Below the pieces are notes generated by a model, which made no database searches, had not been told where the DNA came from, and saw nothing but the letters and a program-made list of their open reading frames with translations. Both the position numbers and the translations under genes were made by a program. Shown here one piece after another: positions 1 through 10,190 of a stretch of 64,000 nucleotides of DNA (its first letter is position 1; each line of letters opens with the position of its first letter). Origin of the DNA: Actibacterium sp. MT2.3-13A (lineage in GTDB: Bacteria; Pseudomonadota; Alphaproteobacteria; Rhodobacterales; Rhodobacteraceae); the NCBI RefSeq assembly GCF_018139985.1, contig NZ_JAGSOU010000001.1:248001-312000 (forward strand), given 5' to 3'.

Positions 1-225
1 GCGGGCCAGTTTCGCCAGCCGGCGGCTGATCTCGGTCTTGCCGACGCCGGTCGGGCCGATCATCAGGATGTTCTTGGGATAGACCTCTTCGCGCAGGTCC
101 GCGCCCAGCTGCTTGCGCCGCCAGCGGTTGCGCAGGGCCACGGCCACGGCGCGCTTGGCGTCCTTCTGGCCGATGATGAAACGGTCGAGCTCGGAGACGA
201 TTTCGCGGGGGTTGAGATCGGTCAC
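1..225 (-). CDS. hslU: HslU, ATPase subunit of the HslVU protease (5' part only)
   Basis: Only the first 75 codons are inside the window; the gene runs off the left edge. HslU is the AAA+ unfoldase that feeds substrates into the HslV peptidase chamber in the cytoplasm. The N-terminal sequence [20 protein letters not shown] is typical of the family, and the Walker A motif GPTGVGKT lies at residues 57-64. The start is GTG at 225, which reads straight into the conserved N terminus. Its partner hslV lies about 920 bp upstream on the same strand, with an opposite-strand gene in between, so the usual tight hslV-hslU coupling is absent here. Confidence 0.95.
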   Translation of the reverse strand, partial: MTDLNPREIVSELDRFIIGQKDAKRAVAVALRNRWRRKQLGADLREEVYPKNILMIGPTGVGKTEISRRLAKLAR

Positions 226-358
226 GGGGCAAACCTTCTGCTTGGTTGGCCCTCTAGGTAAGACCTGTCGCGGCAAACGCAAGCATATTGGCCTTGAAAC
301 CCGCGCGCGGGGGGACGAAATACCATGCCGACACCACTCCCGGAAAGGCGACAAGACG

Positions 359-1033
359 ATGATCACCCTGACCCGTTTCGGCGACGCGACCGCGCTTTTC
401 GTCATGGCGGCGGAGGCTGAATACGGGCCGCATCTTCAGGCGCGCTTCACGCCCCTGATCACCGGCGTCGGGCCGGTTGAGGGGGCGATCGCCACCACCC
501 ACCACCTGGCCGAAATGCGGGCCGCGGGCGCCCTGCCCGACGTGGTGATCTCGATCGGTTCGGCGGGCTCGGCCAGGCTGCGCAAGACAGACATCTACCA
601 GGTCAGCACGGTCAGCTACCGCGACATGGACGCCTCGGCGCTGGGATTTCCGAGCGGGATTACGCCCTTCCTCGACATGCCCGCCACGCTGCCGCTACCG
701 CTGCGCGTCGCCGGCCTGCCCGAGGCGAGCCTGTCGACCGGCGCGAATATCGTCTCGGGCGCGGCCTACGAGGGGATCGACGCCGACATGGTGGACATGG
801 AGACCTTCGCCGTGCTGCGCTGCTGTCACCGCTTCGACCTGCCGCTGATCGCGCTGCGCGGGGTGTCCGATGGCGACGCGGAACTGTCGGAGGTGACCGA
901 CTGGACCGAATACCTGCATATCATCGACGAGAAGCTGGCCGGGGTGGTCGACCGGATCGGTGAGGCGCTGGCCGAAAAACCCCTGGAATTCGCGGGTTAC
1001 GGCGCGCAGGCCGCGCCGATCACGCTGGGCTGA
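359..1033 (+). CDS. mtnN: 5'-methylthioadenosine/S-adenosylhomocysteine nucleosidase-like protein
   Basis: A 224-residue PNP/UDP-phosphorylase-fold nucleosidase that would hydrolyse MTA or SAH to adenine plus the thioribose product. Visible family features are the nucleoside-binding stretch with SIGSAGSA, the MVDMETFAV segment carrying the substrate-binding Glu, and the RGVSDGD motif carrying the catalytic Asp. The start is ATG at 359, just after a GGAAAGG ribosome-binding site; the open frame continues upstream but antisense to the hslU start and is not credible coding. It lies between hslV and hslU on the opposite strand. With ahcY also in the window, it gives the cell two routes for SAH disposal. 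The exact substrate preference is inferred. Confidence 0.85.
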   Translation: MITLTRFGDATALFVMAAEAEYGPHLQARFTPLITGVGPVEGAIATTHHLAEMRAAGALPDVVISIGSAGSARLRKTDIYQVSTVSYRDMDASALGFPSGITPFLDMPATLPLPLRVAGLPEASLSTGANIVSGAAYEGIDADMVDMETFAVLRCCHRFDLPLIALRGVSDGDAELSEVTDWTEYLHIIDEKLAGVVDRIGEALAEKPLEFAGYGAQAAPITLG

Positions 1034-1043
1034 TACGCCGCTC

Positions 1044-1110
1044 GTCCCGCCCGGCGTTTCCGCCGGGCAGCGCCCGCCCGCCACGGGCGGCCGCTGCCCT
1101 CGTGGCCCGG
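1044..1110. repeat. GC-rich palindromic intergenic element, copy 1
   Basis: Between the convergent stops of mtnN and hslV lies a 7-bp perfect stem CCCGGCG/CGCCGGG (1050-1056 with 1061-1067, loop TTTC), followed by a second stem CGCCCG/CGGGCG and ending near GCCCTCGTG. The same core (CCCGGCGTTT, one variable base, CGCCGGGCAGCG, then GCCCTCGTG) occurs again near 18545-18605. It may act as a bidirectional terminator, but there is no T tract. Confidence 0.6.
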
Positions 1111-1143
1111 CGTTCGGCCAAATCCCGTGCTATCGGGAGACCC

Positions 1144-1704
1144 TCAGCGGCTGATCTTTTCGATGGTCAGGTTGCCGTTGGTGTAGACGCAGATATCGGC
1201 TGCGATGGCCATTGCCCTGCGCGCGATCTCCTCGGCGGACAGGTCGGTGGCCTGCATCAGCCCTCGGGCTGCGGCCAGCGCGAAATTCCCGCCCGATCCG
1301 ATCGCCGTCACGTCATGTTCGGGGGCCAGAACGTCGCCCGCGCCGGTGATCACATACATCTCGTCGCCGTCGCTGACGATCAGCATCGCCTCCAGCTTTT
1401 GCAGGTATTTGTCGGTGCGCCAGTCCTTGGCCAGCTCCACCGCCGCGCGCTGCAACTGGCCGGGCGTCGCCTCCAGCTTGGCCTCCAGCCGCTCCAGCAG
1501 GGTGAAGGCATCGGCGGTCGATCCGGCGAAGCCGCAGACCACCTCATGCCCGCCCGGGGACAGGCGCCGGACCTTGCGCGCGGAGCCCTTGATCACGGTC
1601 TGGCCGAGGCTGACCTGGCCATCGCCTGCGATCACCACCTCGCCGGCGCGTTTCACGCCGATGATCGTGGTGCCGTGCCATCCGGGAAACTGGTCGTCTG
1701 CCAT
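1144..1704 (-). CDS. hslV: HslV, peptidase subunit of the HslVU protease
   Basis: A 186-residue threonine peptidase of the proteasome beta fold that forms the proteolytic core of HslVU. The start is ATG at 1704, preceded six bases upstream by a perfect AAGGAGG Shine-Dalgarno; the longer open frame lacks such a site. The short propeptide ends in WHG, so the mature N-terminal nucleophile should be Thr12 (GTTIIGV). The conserved GDGQVSLGQ segment and the Lys-containing [12 protein letters not shown] follow. The gene has its own transcription unit, since the trxA terminator separates it from the upstream gene. The C-terminal end lies within 111 bp of the convergent nucleosidase gene. Confidence 0.96.
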   Translation of the reverse strand: MADDQFPGWHGTTIIGVKRAGEVVIAGDGQVSLGQTVIKGSARKVRRLSPGGHEVVCGFAGSTADAFTLLERLEAKLEATPGQLQRAAVELAKDWRTDKYLQKLEAMLIVSDGDEMYVITGAGDVLAPEHDVTAIGSGGNFALAAARGLMQATDLSAEEIARRAMAIAADICVYTNGNLTIEKISR

Positions 1705-1768
1705 TTCGGGCCTCCTTTGTGCTGCCTTCCAATATGGCGGCGTGGCGGACGGGCACAAGCGGCCCATG

Positions 1769-1791
1769 AAAAAGGGGCGCCGAGGCGCCCC
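1769..1791 (-). terminator. Rho-independent terminator of the addBA-trxA operon
   Basis: Read on the minus strand, a perfect 7-bp stem GGGGCGC/GCGCCCC with a CTCG loop is followed by five T residues, 24 bp after the trxA stop. It closes the long minus-strand operon before hslV. Confidence 0.85.
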
Positions 1792-1814
1792 GAATTCCGG
1801 TGATGTCGCCGCGG

Positions 1815-2135
1815 TCAGATCGACTCGTTGATCCAGGCCTGCAGCGCGGCCTTGGGCGCGGCGCCGATCTTGTTCGACACCACCTGGCCGTCCTTGAACA
1901 GGAACAGCGCCGGGATGCCGCGCACGCCCATCTGGGCGGGCGAGTTCGGATTCTCGTCAACGTTCACCTTGACGATCTTCACCTTGCCTTCCATCTCGGC
2001 CGACAGCTCTTCCAGGGCGGGGCCGATCTGCTTGCAGGGGCCGCACCACTCGGCCCAGAAATCCACGACGACGGGGATGTCGGATTGTTTCACTTCGGCG
2101 TCGAACGTGTCATCGGTGACGGCGACGGTTGCCAT
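1815..2135 (-). CDS. trxA: Thioredoxin
   Basis: A 106-residue classical thioredoxin, the cytoplasmic dithiol reductant for ribonucleotide reductase, methionine sulfoxide reductases and other targets. The active site WCGPC is at residues 30-34, inside the usual context [11 protein letters not shown], and the cis-Pro loop GIPAL is present. The start is ATG at 2135 with an upstream GAGGAG; the longer open frame upstream overlaps the end of addA and is not conserved in character. The gene begins 37 bp after addA and is the last gene of the tsaE-amgK-murU-addB-addA-trxA run, ending at a strong terminator. Confidence 0.97.
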   Translation of the reverse strand: MATVAVTDDTFDAEVKQSDIPVVVDFWAEWCGPCKQIGPALEELSAEMEGKVKIVKVNVDENPNSPAQMGVRGIPALFLFKDGQVVSNKIGAAPKAALQAWINESI

Positions 2136-2172
2136 GCTGGTTCTCCTCGGCAAGATGCGTTGGGTTTGGAAC

Positions 2173-5100
2173 CTATGGAGCGGCCCCCGCCCCGTCAAGA
2201 TGCGCCAGCGCCGCCGTGACCAGCGCGGATGGCAGCGGCATCAGCCGCGCCGCGCGCGTCCACAGGATCGCGGTCTCGATCCGGCGGCCCGGATAGACCG
2301 CCGCCAGCGCCGCCGCATAGGCCCCCATCTGACGCATGAGCCCGTCGGGCACCTCCTCGGGGCGCGCAGGCACGACGGCGTTGGATTTGAAATCCACCGC
2401 CAGCACCCGATCCTTTTCCACGATCAGCCGGTCGATGGCGCCGCGGATGCGCTGCCCGCCAAGCGCGGGCAGGCTGGCGCTGACATCGACCTCGGCGAGC
2501 GTTCCGGGGGCGAAGACATGGGCCAGGTCGGGGGCGCTGAGCACCGCGCGCGCCTCGGCCAGAAGCGTCTCTGTTTCGGCCGGATCGGGCGGGTTTTCGG
2601 CCTGGCGCAGCAGTTTCGGCGCCAGCGCGTCCCATTGCGCCGGGTCGGTGCCCGGCAGATGCTCCAGCAGCAGGTGCAGCAACGTGCCGCGCCGCATGGC
2701 CGCGGCCTCGTCCAGACCGTCCCCCTCGCCCGGCAGCGCCTTTGCCCCGCCGAGGTCCGAGGGCGCCAGCGCGGCGGCAGGCCGTTCCGGCACCGCGGCG
2801 CGCGCCCGGGCCCAATCCGGCAGGGCGACAGCCGCAGGTGCGGCCGGGGCTTTCGCCGCGACCGCCGCGCCGCCCCAATCGCCGGTTTCGTATCGCAGCC
2901 CCTGGCCGAAGCCGAAATCATGTTTCACCGCGCCGGCATGTTCCATGCCCGCCGCGATCCGCTCATACCAGGTCTTGCCCTTGTCCAGGTCGCCCGCGGC
3001 GCAGGTGATCAGCCATTGCTCGGCCCGGGTCATGGCGACGTAAAGCAGCCTCTGTCGCTCCTCCTCCTGACGCGTTCTCTGCTGGTTCAGGGCCTCGTTC
3101 ACTGCGTCCGGGCTGTCGCTGGCGGCCGGTTTCCAGATCGGCCGCCCCTGTGCGTCGGTGACGATTTCTCCCGGTTTCGGCGGCTGCCGCTTGCCGGTGT
3201 CGGGCAGGATCACGATCGGCGCCTCCAGCCCCTTGGAGCCATGCACCGTCATCACCCGGATGCGGTCGCCGGCAGCATCGAGCTGGCGCTTGATCTCCAC
3301 CTCCTCGGTTTCCAGCCAGGTGACGAAGCCGGTGAGGCTGGGCACCTCCATCCGCTCATAGGCCAGCGCCTGGCTGAGCAGCGCGTCGATCCCGTCCTCG
3401 GCCTCCTCGCCCAGCCGCGCGATCAGTTTCCGCCGCCCGTCATGGCGGGTGAGGATGCGCTCCAGCAGGTCGAAGGGGCGCAGGTAATCGGCGTCCTTCA
3501 GCAGCGCGTCGAGGATGCCAAAAGGCTCTGTTCCGGCCGGAAACCGCTTTCGCAGGGCTTCCCACAGGTATTTCTCGCCCCGCCCGGCGGCGAGGTCGTA
3601 AAGCCGCGCCTCGTCCCAGCCGAACAGCGGAGAGCGCAGGGCGGTCGCCAGCGACAGGCTGTCCTCGGGCAACGCCAGGAAGGACAGGAGCGCCTTGAGA
3701 TCGCGCACCGCCAGCTCGCCCCCGATCTTCAGCCGGTCGGCCCCGGCGATGGCCAGCCCCGCCGCCTTGCAGGCGCGGATGATCTCGTGGAACAGGTCGG
3801 AGCGGCGCTGAACCAGGATCAGGACATCGCCGGGCGTGACCGGGCGGCGCGCGCCGTTTTCCCAAAGGGTTTCGCCGCGGTCGATCATCGCCTTGATCTC
3901 GCCGGCCACGCGCTCGGCCAGCTTGACGCTGTGATGCTCGGGCGAGAGCGTGTTCACCGGGTCGGTCCAATGCGGGCGTTCGGGCTTCTCGGTCTTCTCG
4001 ACCAGGGGCCACAGGTCCACCCGCCCCGGCATCTCGCTGCGGAAGGCCAGGTGGCTGACCTCATCGCCCAAGCCAGCCCGGTCATGTTCCGGGAAGGTGG
4101 CGTCGACCACCCGCAGGATCGCGGGCGAGGAACGGAAGGAATACTCCAGCAGCAGGTTTTCCAGTGAAACAGAGACGTTTTCCAACCGCTCGGCGAAATG
4201 CCGGCGCATGCGGTCGAAGCCGTCGGGATCGGCCCCCTGGAAGGAATAGATCGATTGTTTCTGGTCCCCCACGACAAAGATCGTGCGCGCCACGTCGCGC
4301 GCGCCCTGGCCGGAGGTGAATTCCTGCGCCAGCAGGTCGATCACCTCCCATTGCAGGGGGCTGGTGTCCTGTGCCTCGTCCACCAGGATATGGTCGATCC
4401 CGCCGTCGAGACGGTAGAGCACCCATTCCGCCACGCTGCGGTCGGTCAGCAGGTTGCGCGCCTTGAGGATCAGGTCGTCGAAATCCAGCCAGCCGTGGCG
4501 CAGCTTGCGCGCCTCGTATTCCGGCAGGAAGGCGGCGGCGAAACGGTGCAGCGCAAGCGTCTTGCGCGCCGCGATGAGGGAAAGGCGCCTTTGCCGTGCG
4601 GCCTCGATCCGCAACATCAGCGGCTCGACCCGGCTGCTCAGGTCGGGGTTGGCCTCGCGCGTTTTCTTGGTGGGAAAAGAGCCAATCTTGGCCGAAAACG
4701 GCTCTTTCGCCCCGGACCCGAACAGGAACACGCTTTCGAGAGACTCGTAATCCGCCTTGCCGGGCACGGCGGTGTCGACATGCCTCAGCTTTTCGCCGGC
4801 TTTTACGTCGGTCGACGTGCCCGCGTCCAAAGCCGTCCGCAGATCGGCCAGAAGCTCTGCCTCGCCGCCGAGGAACACCTCACCCTTCAGCGCATCCTCG
4901 TCATAGCCCGCCGGCAGGTCCAGCATGTCCCAGATCGCGCCCGCATCGGGCTCGGCCGGAAAGGCATCGCGGTGCTTGGCGATGTCACCCACCAGCCTGT
5001 CGAGATCGTCGCCGGTGAACCAGGCGGCGATGCCGTCGAAAACCTCGGGGGCGGGGCCGTCGGCGAGGTCTTCGAGGATATCGGCGCGCAACCGCCGCGC

Positions 5101-5553
5101 GGCGCGGTCGTCCATCTCCACGAATTGCGGCGAGACGCCGGCCTCCAGCGGGAACCGCCGCAAGAGCGACGCGCAGAAGGAGTGGATGGTCTGGATCTTC
5201 AGCCCGCCCGGCGTCTCGATCGCGCGGGCAAACAGCCGCCGCGCCTCGCGCAGGGTTTCGTCGCGGATCTCGCCCTCCAGCCCTAGTTCGCGCAGCTTGC
5301 CGGTCAGCGTCTCCGCGTCCAGCATCGCCCATTCGCCCAGCCGCCGGAACAGCCGGTTCTGCATCTCGGAGGCCGCGGCCTTGGTGTAGGTCAGGCACAG
5401 GATGTGCTGCGGCTGGACATTGCCCAGCAGCAGCCGCGCCACCCGGTCGGTCAGCACCCGTGTCTTGCCCGAGCCCGCATTGGCCGACAGCCAGGTGGAA
5501 TTGCCTGGATAGGCGGCCTGGACCTGCCGTTCGGTGGCGGCATCGCGTTTCAT
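2173..5553 (-). CDS. addA: Double-strand break repair helicase-nuclease AddA
   Basis: An 1126-residue UvrD-type superfamily 1 helicase with a C-terminal RecB-like nuclease, the catalytic partner of AddB in processing double-strand breaks for RecA loading. Walker A is SANAGSGKT at residues 23-31. Later helicase motifs include [26 protein letters not shown] and [13 protein letters not shown]. The nuclease motif is the LAVDFKSN stretch with Asp near residue 1054. The ATG at 5553 overlaps the addB stop as ATGA, so the two subunits are translationally coupled; the open frame 14 codons longer is inside addB. Three copies of the recurrent low-GC motif described in the findings lie within this gene. 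Confidence 0.95.
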   Translation of the reverse strand: MKRDAATERQVQAAYPGNSTWLSANAGSGKTRVLTDRVARLLLGNVQPQHILCLTYTKAAASEMQNRLFRRLGEWAMLDAETLTGKLRELGLEGEIRDETLREARRLFARAIETPGGLKIQTIHSFCASLLRRFPLEAGVSPQFVEMDDRAARRLRADILEDLADGPAPEVFDGIAAWFTGDDLDRLVGDIAKHRDAFPAEPDAGAIWDMLDLPAGYDEDALKGEVFLGGEAELLADLRTALDAGTSTDVKAGEKLRHVDTAVPGKADYESLESVFLFGSGAKEPFSAKIGSFPTKKTREANPDLSSRVEPLMLRIEAARQRRLSLIAARKTLALHRFAAAFLPEYEARKLRHGWLDFDDLILKARNLLTDRSVAEWVLYRLDGGIDHILVDEAQDTSPLQWEVIDLLAQEFTSGQGARDVARTIFVVGDQKQSIYSFQGADPDGFDRMRRHFAERLENVSVSLENLLLEYSFRSSPAILRVVDATFPEHDRAGLGDEVSHLAFRSEMPGRVDLWPLVEKTEKPERPHWTDPVNTLSPEHHSVKLAERVAGEIKAMIDRGETLWENGARRPVTPGDVLILVQRRSDLFHEIIRACKAAGLAIAGADRLKIGGELAVRDLKALLSFLALPEDSLSLATALRSPLFGWDEARLYDLAAGRGEKYLWEALRKRFPAGTEPFGILDALLKDADYLRPFDLLERILTRHDGRRKLIARLGEEAEDGIDALLSQALAYERMEVPSLTGFVTWLETEEVEIKRQLDAAGDRIRVMTVHGSKGLEAPIVILPDTGKRQPPKPGEIVTDAQGRPIWKPAASDSPDAVNEALNQQRTRQEEERQRLLYVAMTRAEQWLITCAAGDLDKGKTWYERIAAGMEHAGAVKHDFGFGQGLRYETGDWGGAAVAAKAPAAPAAVALPDWARARAAVPERPAAALAPSDLGGAKALPGEGDGLDEAAAMRRGTLLHLLLEHLPGTDPAQWDALAPKLLRQAENPPDPAETETLLAEARAVLSAPDLAHVFAPGTLAEVDVSASLPALGGQRIRGAIDRLIVEKDRVLAVDFKSNAVVPARPEEVPDGLMRQMGAYAAALAAVYPGRRIETAILWTRAARLMPLPSALVTAALAHLDGAGAAP

Positions 5554-8492
5554 TCGCCCACCTTCATCAGTTGCGCCGGCTGGCTTTCGTCCCATTCGCC
5601 GAAGCGCGACAGCTGGTCGTAATCGGTCACCTCCTCGCGCTTTTCCAGCATCCGGCGGGGCATGTAGCCCTGCGTCGCGCTGGAATAGGCGTCGATCAGT
5701 TCGTGCAGCTCGGTCCAGACCGTGCCCAGCAGTTCGGCATCGACCTCGTGCGGGAACTCGCCGGGTTTCGCGCCCAGCCCGATATAGGCCACCCCGTCCA
5801 CGGTTTCGGGGGGCAGCGCGTCAAAGCCGCCGCGCTCGGCGATCAGGGCCTCAAGGTAGAGCTGCTTGTCGAATTCCCTCATCTGCGGCTCGCTGGGCGG
5901 CGTGCCGGTCTTGTAGTCGTAGATCATCAGCCCGCCCGCGTTCAGCCGGTCGATCCGGTCGGCCTCGGCGGTGAGGGTAAAGCCGTTTTGCAGTGAAACA
6001 GAGCCTTTCCGCTCCAGCGCGACCCAGTTGCCGCGGGCGTTCCGCGCGGCCTCGTCGGCGACGAAACTGTCGGCCACGCGCGCCAGCCGCGCGCGCCACA
6101 TGCGCCGCGCGGCGGGCCAGGGGGCGTGTTCGGTCAGCACCCGGTCGGCGGTGGCCAGGAAACGGGCCTTCGCCTCGGCCGGGTCGCCCGGAACGCCGTC
6201 GCGCAGGAAATCCTCCAGCACCTTGTGCAGGATCGTGCCGCGCAGCAGCGCGTCGGGCTCGGCGCGCAGCGGGTCGAGCGGGCGCAGGTTCAGCACATAG
6301 GCCGCATAGATCGCGTAGGGGTCGCGGATCAGCGTCTTGATCCGGGTCACCGACAGGCGGGCGGGCCGCGCGGCGACGGGCGGGCAGGGGGCCGGGCGTG
6401 GCGCGGGCGGCACGGGGACGTCGGGCCGCTCGAACGCCTCGGCCATGTCCAGCAACGCCCGGCCGCGCGCGCACATCGCGCTCAGCGCCTCGGGCCCGCC
6501 CTGATCAGGCAGCCCGCGCAGCAGGTTGGTCAGCCGGTTGAGCCAGCGCGAGGCGACGGTCTCGGCCTCGGCATCGCGCACGGCGCGCGACAGGATCACC
6601 TCCCGCGCGGCCACCGCCTGCTGAAAGTCATGCGCCGAAAGCCCGATCCGCCGCTCGGGCAGCAGCAGGCCCAGCCGTTTGCGCATGTCGCGGTTCAGCC
6701 AGGGGTCGGGCGGGGCCATCTGCGGCCAGATCCCCTCGTTCAGCCCGCCGAGGATGACCAGGTCGGCGCCCTGCACGCGCGCCTCCAGCGTGCCCCAGAT
6801 CATGATGCCGGGATGCGGAAGCTTGGGGTCGCGGACCTCGTGGCGGTTTAGGACGGAATGGAAGAGATTGGCGTAGTCGGCCGGCGACATCTCGCCGCCA
6901 TATCCGGCCTCGGCGCGCAGTTCGTCCAGCGCGGTGCGGGCCTTTTCGCCGGCCGCCGCGTCCCACAGGGCGCCCGCGCCGTCGCCCTGCGGGCCCTGGG
7001 CCAGACGTTCGGCCAGCGCCACATGGGTCTCCACATGATCGCTGAGCGGTCGGGCGCCGATCGCGTCGATGCCGTCCAGGCATCCGGCCAGCCATTCGGC
7101 CCAGTCCGCACGCCCGTCGTCCCGGTCGCGCGCACGGGCCCAGTGCCGCAGATCCGCGGCGGTGGGGAAGGGCGGGCCGTTGCGGCGCAGCGACAGCTCC
7201 AGCTCGCGGGTCCAGAGCAGATGCGGGCCGCGGTCGGAGCCGGTGGCGGTCAGCGGATGCTTCAGCAGCGTCAGCAGCGCCTCGGCCGTCACTTTCTGAC
7301 CGAAGAGAGACGCAACATGGCGGAAAAACCGCCCCGGCGCGGATAGCGGCAGCGGCGTGCCCGCGCTGTCGTCGGGCTCGATCCCCCAGCGGTCGAGCGT
7401 GGCGGCGACGCGGCGCGTCAGCATCCGGTCGGGCGTGATCAGCGCCGCCGTCGTGCCGTGCTCGGCGGCCTGGCGCAGACGCAGGGCAATGGCCAGCGCC
7501 TCGTCCCGGGGCGAGGGCGCCTCGATCAGGGTCATGGCGGCGGCGGCCTTGGCGATGTCGGTCAGCCTGTGGCCGTCCTCCAGCCACTGATCGGTCACCG
7601 GCGCGGGGCGCAGCGCCAGCGAAATCAGGCGGTTTCGGGCCGGGTTAGGCTCCGAATCCGCCGCCCAGGGCGAGACATCGGCGCGAGTCAGCTCCAGCGC
7701 GTCCATCAGCCGGCGGAAGCGGAATTGCGGGTGATCCTCGGCGGTCAGCGCGTCGTCCAGCCGGTCCCAGACATGGGCGGGCTGATCGAAATCGAAGCCG
7801 GGCAACACCACCGCCCCCTGTGGCAGGCGCGCAACCGCCTCCATGAACAGCGCCGTCGCCCCGCGCGAGCCGGTGGAGCCGGCGACGATCACCGGATGCA
7901 TCGGCGGGTTTTCGGCCCATTGCGCGGCAAGGCGCTGGGCCACGAGGCGGCGGCGCGCCTCGGCGTCGGGGGCCTCCTGCACGGCCTCGCCGAAGAAATG
8001 CTCGACGATGGAAATGAAGGCGCGGGTGCGCGCCCAATGCGCCGAGAGGTGCGAAACGTCGAGGTCATGCAGCGCCGACGGATCGACACCCTCGCCATGC
8101 ATCTCGTCCATCAGCCCGGCCAGGCTGTCGGCGAGGTCGAACACCGCGGCGCGCGGGGCGAGATCGGGCGCGCGCTGGACCAGCCGGGCAACGAGCTGTG
8201 CCAGTTCCAGCCGGCGGCGCAGCGGCGGCACGGCGGGGGGCAGGTCGGCCGAGGCGGGGCCATCGCCCAGCTCGGTCAGAAGGCGGATGCAGGGCAGGAG
8301 CCGCGCCGGGCCCGCGTCGAACAGCGCCGACAGGCGCCGCCGCATCCGGTGGGTGTTGACGAAGATCTCCACCCGCGCCCAGGCCTCGGGCGGCTGGCCC
8401 GACAGTCTCTGTTCCAGCCCGTTCAGCAGGGCGGCGGGGAAATCGGCACCGGGCGGCAGGCCGAAGAGGCGGGGGCCGCGGCCGTCAAACAT
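5550..8492 (-). CDS. addB: Double-strand break repair protein AddB
   Basis: A 980-residue protein of the alphaproteobacterial AddB type: an N-terminal helicase-like region without a convincing ATP-binding motif and a C-terminal PD-(D/E)XK nuclease domain (EADRIDRL followed by IYDYKTG). It forms the AddAB recombination complex with the next gene. The start chosen is ATG at 8492 (MFDGRGPRLFGLPPG), which overlaps the murU stop by 8 bp; an earlier ATG at 8549 lies well inside murU. The 3' end overlaps addA. The Fe-S cysteines of some Firmicute AddB proteins were not evident. Function is assigned from gene order and domain layout. Confidence 0.92.
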   Translation of the reverse strand: MFDGRGPRLFGLPPGADFPAALLNGLEQRLSGQPPEAWARVEIFVNTHRMRRRLSALFDAGPARLLPCIRLLTELGDGPASADLPPAVPPLRRRLELAQLVARLVQRAPDLAPRAAVFDLADSLAGLMDEMHGEGVDPSALHDLDVSHLSAHWARTRAFISIVEHFFGEAVQEAPDAEARRRLVAQRLAAQWAENPPMHPVIVAGSTGSRGATALFMEAVARLPQGAVVLPGFDFDQPAHVWDRLDDALTAEDHPQFRFRRLMDALELTRADVSPWAADSEPNPARNRLISLALRPAPVTDQWLEDGHRLTDIAKAAAAMTLIEAPSPRDEALAIALRLRQAAEHGTTAALITPDRMLTRRVAATLDRWGIEPDDSAGTPLPLSAPGRFFRHVASLFGQKVTAEALLTLLKHPLTATGSDRGPHLLWTRELELSLRRNGPPFPTAADLRHWARARDRDDGRADWAEWLAGCLDGIDAIGARPLSDHVETHVALAERLAQGPQGDGAGALWDAAAGEKARTALDELRAEAGYGGEMSPADYANLFHSVLNRHEVRDPKLPHPGIMIWGTLEARVQGADLVILGGLNEGIWPQMAPPDPWLNRDMRKRLGLLLPERRIGLSAHDFQQAVAAREVILSRAVRDAEAETVASRWLNRLTNLLRGLPDQGGPEALSAMCARGRALLDMAEAFERPDVPVPPAPRPAPCPPVAARPARLSVTRIKTLIRDPYAIYAAYVLNLRPLDPLRAEPDALLRGTILHKVLEDFLRDGVPGDPAEAKARFLATADRVLTEHAPWPAARRMWRARLARVADSFVADEAARNARGNWVALERKGSVSLQNGFTLTAEADRIDRLNAGGLMIYDYKTGTPPSEPQMREFDKQLYLEALIAERGGFDALPPETVDGVAYIGLGAKPGEFPHEVDAELLGTVWTELHELIDAYSSATQGYMPRRMLEKREEVTDYDQLSRFGEWDESQPAQLMKVGE

Positions 8493-9183
8493 CGCGCGCC
8501 TCGGCCAGCATCGCCTCGGCCGCGGCGATGCCTTCGGGGCTTCCGACATCGCACCAGTTGCCGGGATGGACGACGCCGAAGACTCGCTGGTCGGTCAGCA
8601 TCGAATCCCACAGCAGGTTCAGCGAAAACACCCGGTCGGGAATGGTGGCCAGCCCGTCGGGGCGCAGGATCTGCGCGCCGGAATAGACGAAGCCGCCGCC
8701 GCGCGAGATGCGGCCATCGGCGTGCAGCGCGAAATCGCCCTGGCCGGCGTGGCCGCGCGCCCGGTCGCGCGGCACCAGCAGCAGCAGCGCGTCCATGACC
8801 GCCGGATCCCAGGCCGCGGCGAGGGTGTGCAGCGGGTTCGGCCCGGTCCAGGCGGCGTCGGTGTTCAGGGTGAAGACCGGCCCCGGTCCCAGCAGCGGCA
8901 GCGCCTGGCGCAGCCCGCCGCCGGTGTCGAGGATCTCGGGCGTCTCGTGCGAAATCCGCACGCCGGGGCGATCGCCGATATGCGCGGCGATCTGGTCGGC
9001 CCGGTAATGCGCGTTCACCACCACGGGCGCCACCCCGGCGGACTCGGCCAGAGAGAGCGCATGGTCGATCAGCGGCCGCCCGGCCACCTCGATCAGCGGT
9101 TTCGGGCGGGCGGCGGTCAGCGCGCCCATGCGCGTGCCGAATCCCGCGGCGTAGAGCATCAGGGCTTTGGGGTGGTCGGGCAT
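8485..9183 (-). CDS. murU: N-acetylmuramate alpha-1-phosphate uridylyltransferase (MurU-like)
   Basis: A 232-residue NTP-transferase-fold nucleotidyltransferase. The N-terminal signature LMLYAAGFGTRMGALTAARPKPL matches the family's GxGTRM nucleotide-binding loop and is followed by PLIDHAL and the metal-binding NTDAAW. Placed directly after an aminoglycoside-phosphotransferase-like sugar kinase, it fits the AmgK-MurU peptidoglycan-recycling pair, which makes UDP-MurNAc from recovered MurNAc and so bypasses de novo MurA/MurB synthesis. The ATG at 9183 overlaps amgK by 25 bp. Assignment to MurU rather than another sugar nucleotidyltransferase rests on the pairing. Confidence 0.85.
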   Translation of the reverse strand: MPDHPKALMLYAAGFGTRMGALTAARPKPLIEVAGRPLIDHALSLAESAGVAPVVVNAHYRADQIAAHIGDRPGVRISHETPEILDTGGGLRQALPLLGPGPVFTLNTDAAWTGPNPLHTLAAAWDPAVMDALLLLVPRDRARGHAGQGDFALHADGRISRGGGFVYSGAQILRPDGLATIPDRVFSLNLLWDSMLTDQRVFGVVHPGNWCDVGSPEGIAAAEAMLAEARDV

Positions 9184-10190
9184 CGGGCCTTGATCCTTTC
9201 GCGGATTTCGGCGTCGGGGGCCGGGATCAGCCGCGCGACGCGCTCGCGCAGCCCGGCCAGAGCCGGATGGGCGAGATCGTGCTGCAGATGGTCCCAGACG
9301 CGGGGCATCAGATCCACATAATGCGGCTTTCCGTCCCGGATGCAAAGCCGGGCGAAGACCCCGAGGATACGCAGGTTGCGCTGGGCGCCGAGGCAGGCAT
9401 AGGCGGCGGCGAAGGCCGCGCGCCCGACCCCGGTGGCGGCGATGTAGCGCGCGATCATCGCCTGTTGCAGCGCGGCGGGCACGTCGCGTCGGGCATCCTC
9501 CAGCAGGGAGACGAGGTCATAGGCCGGGTGGCCGGCCATGCCGTCCTGGAAATCCAGCAGGCCGACGCGGGCGATGCCGGCGCGCCCGGGCAGCCAGATC
9601 AGGTTCTCGGCGTGATAATCACGCTGGGCGAGAACCGACGTGTCGTCGCAATAGCGGGCCAGAATGGTTTCTAACTCGGCCTGAAATGCCTGCTTTTCGC
9701 CCGGCGCCGCCGCGGCGACGGCGGGCAGATACCAGTCGAAGGGCAGCGCGCCGAGTGGCGCCATGGTGGCCGGATCATAGGCCGCCAGATCCGCCGGGGC
9801 GGGGTGGCGGTGCAACTCGGCCAAGAGGTCGATGGCGCATTCGTAAAGCGGCGTCTCGAGGCCCGGATCGGCGGCGATCGCGCGGGCATAGAGCGCGTCT
9901 CCCAGGTCCTCGAGCAGGAGGAGGCCGCGGTCGGCGTCCTCGGCCAGGATCTCGGGCGCGCTGAGGCCGAGGCCGCGCAGGTGCCGCGCGATGCGGACGA
10001 AGGGGCGCACGTCCTCTCCGGTTTCGGGGGGCGCGTCCATCAGGACGGCACTTGCGCCGGCGGCCGGGTCGGTCAACCGGTCGTAGCGCCGGTTCGAGGC
10101 ATCGCCCGCCAGCACCACGCGCGCCGCCCCGGCCCAGCCGGCGCGGGCGAGAAAGGCGTCGATCAGGACGCCGCGCTCAGGGGTTGGCAT
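9159..10190 (-). CDS. amgK: Anomeric MurNAc/GlcNAc kinase (AmgK-like phosphotransferase)
   Basis: A 343-residue protein with the aminoglycoside phosphotransferase/choline kinase fold. The Brenner-type catalytic loop is seen in QRDYHAENLIW, and the metal-binding DFQDG follows. In the known pathway AmgK phosphorylates MurNAc at the anomeric carbon and MurU then uridylylates it. The ATG at 10190 sits inside the end of tsaE (14-bp overlap); the open frame extends upstream but only within tsaE. The tsaE-amgK-murU order is common in alphaproteobacteria. Older databases call this family simply phosphotransferase. Confidence 0.85.
   Translation of the reverse strand: MPTPERGVLIDAFLARAGWAGAARVVLAGDASNRRYDRLTDPAAGASAVLMDAPPETGEDVRPFVRIARHLRGLGLSAPEILAEDADRGLLLLEDLGDALYARAIAADPGLETPLYECAIDLLAELHRHPAPADLAAYDPATMAPLGALPFDWYLPAVAAAAPGEKQAFQAELETILARYCDDTSVLAQRDYHAENLIWLPGRAGIARVGLLDFQDGMAGHPAYDLVSLLEDARRDVPAALQQAMIARYIAATGVGRAAFAAAYACLGAQRNLRILGVFARLCIRDGKPHYVDLMPRVWDHLQHDLAHPALAGLRERVARLIPAPDAEIRERIKARCPTTPKP

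Noticed and set aside
1828-4167. A 779-codon plus-strand open frame opposite addA
   Set aside because: It is an antisense shadow: rich in Arg, Gln, Gly and Pro, without domain motifs, and addA on the other strand has complete helicase and nuclease motifs. High GC content removes stop codons.
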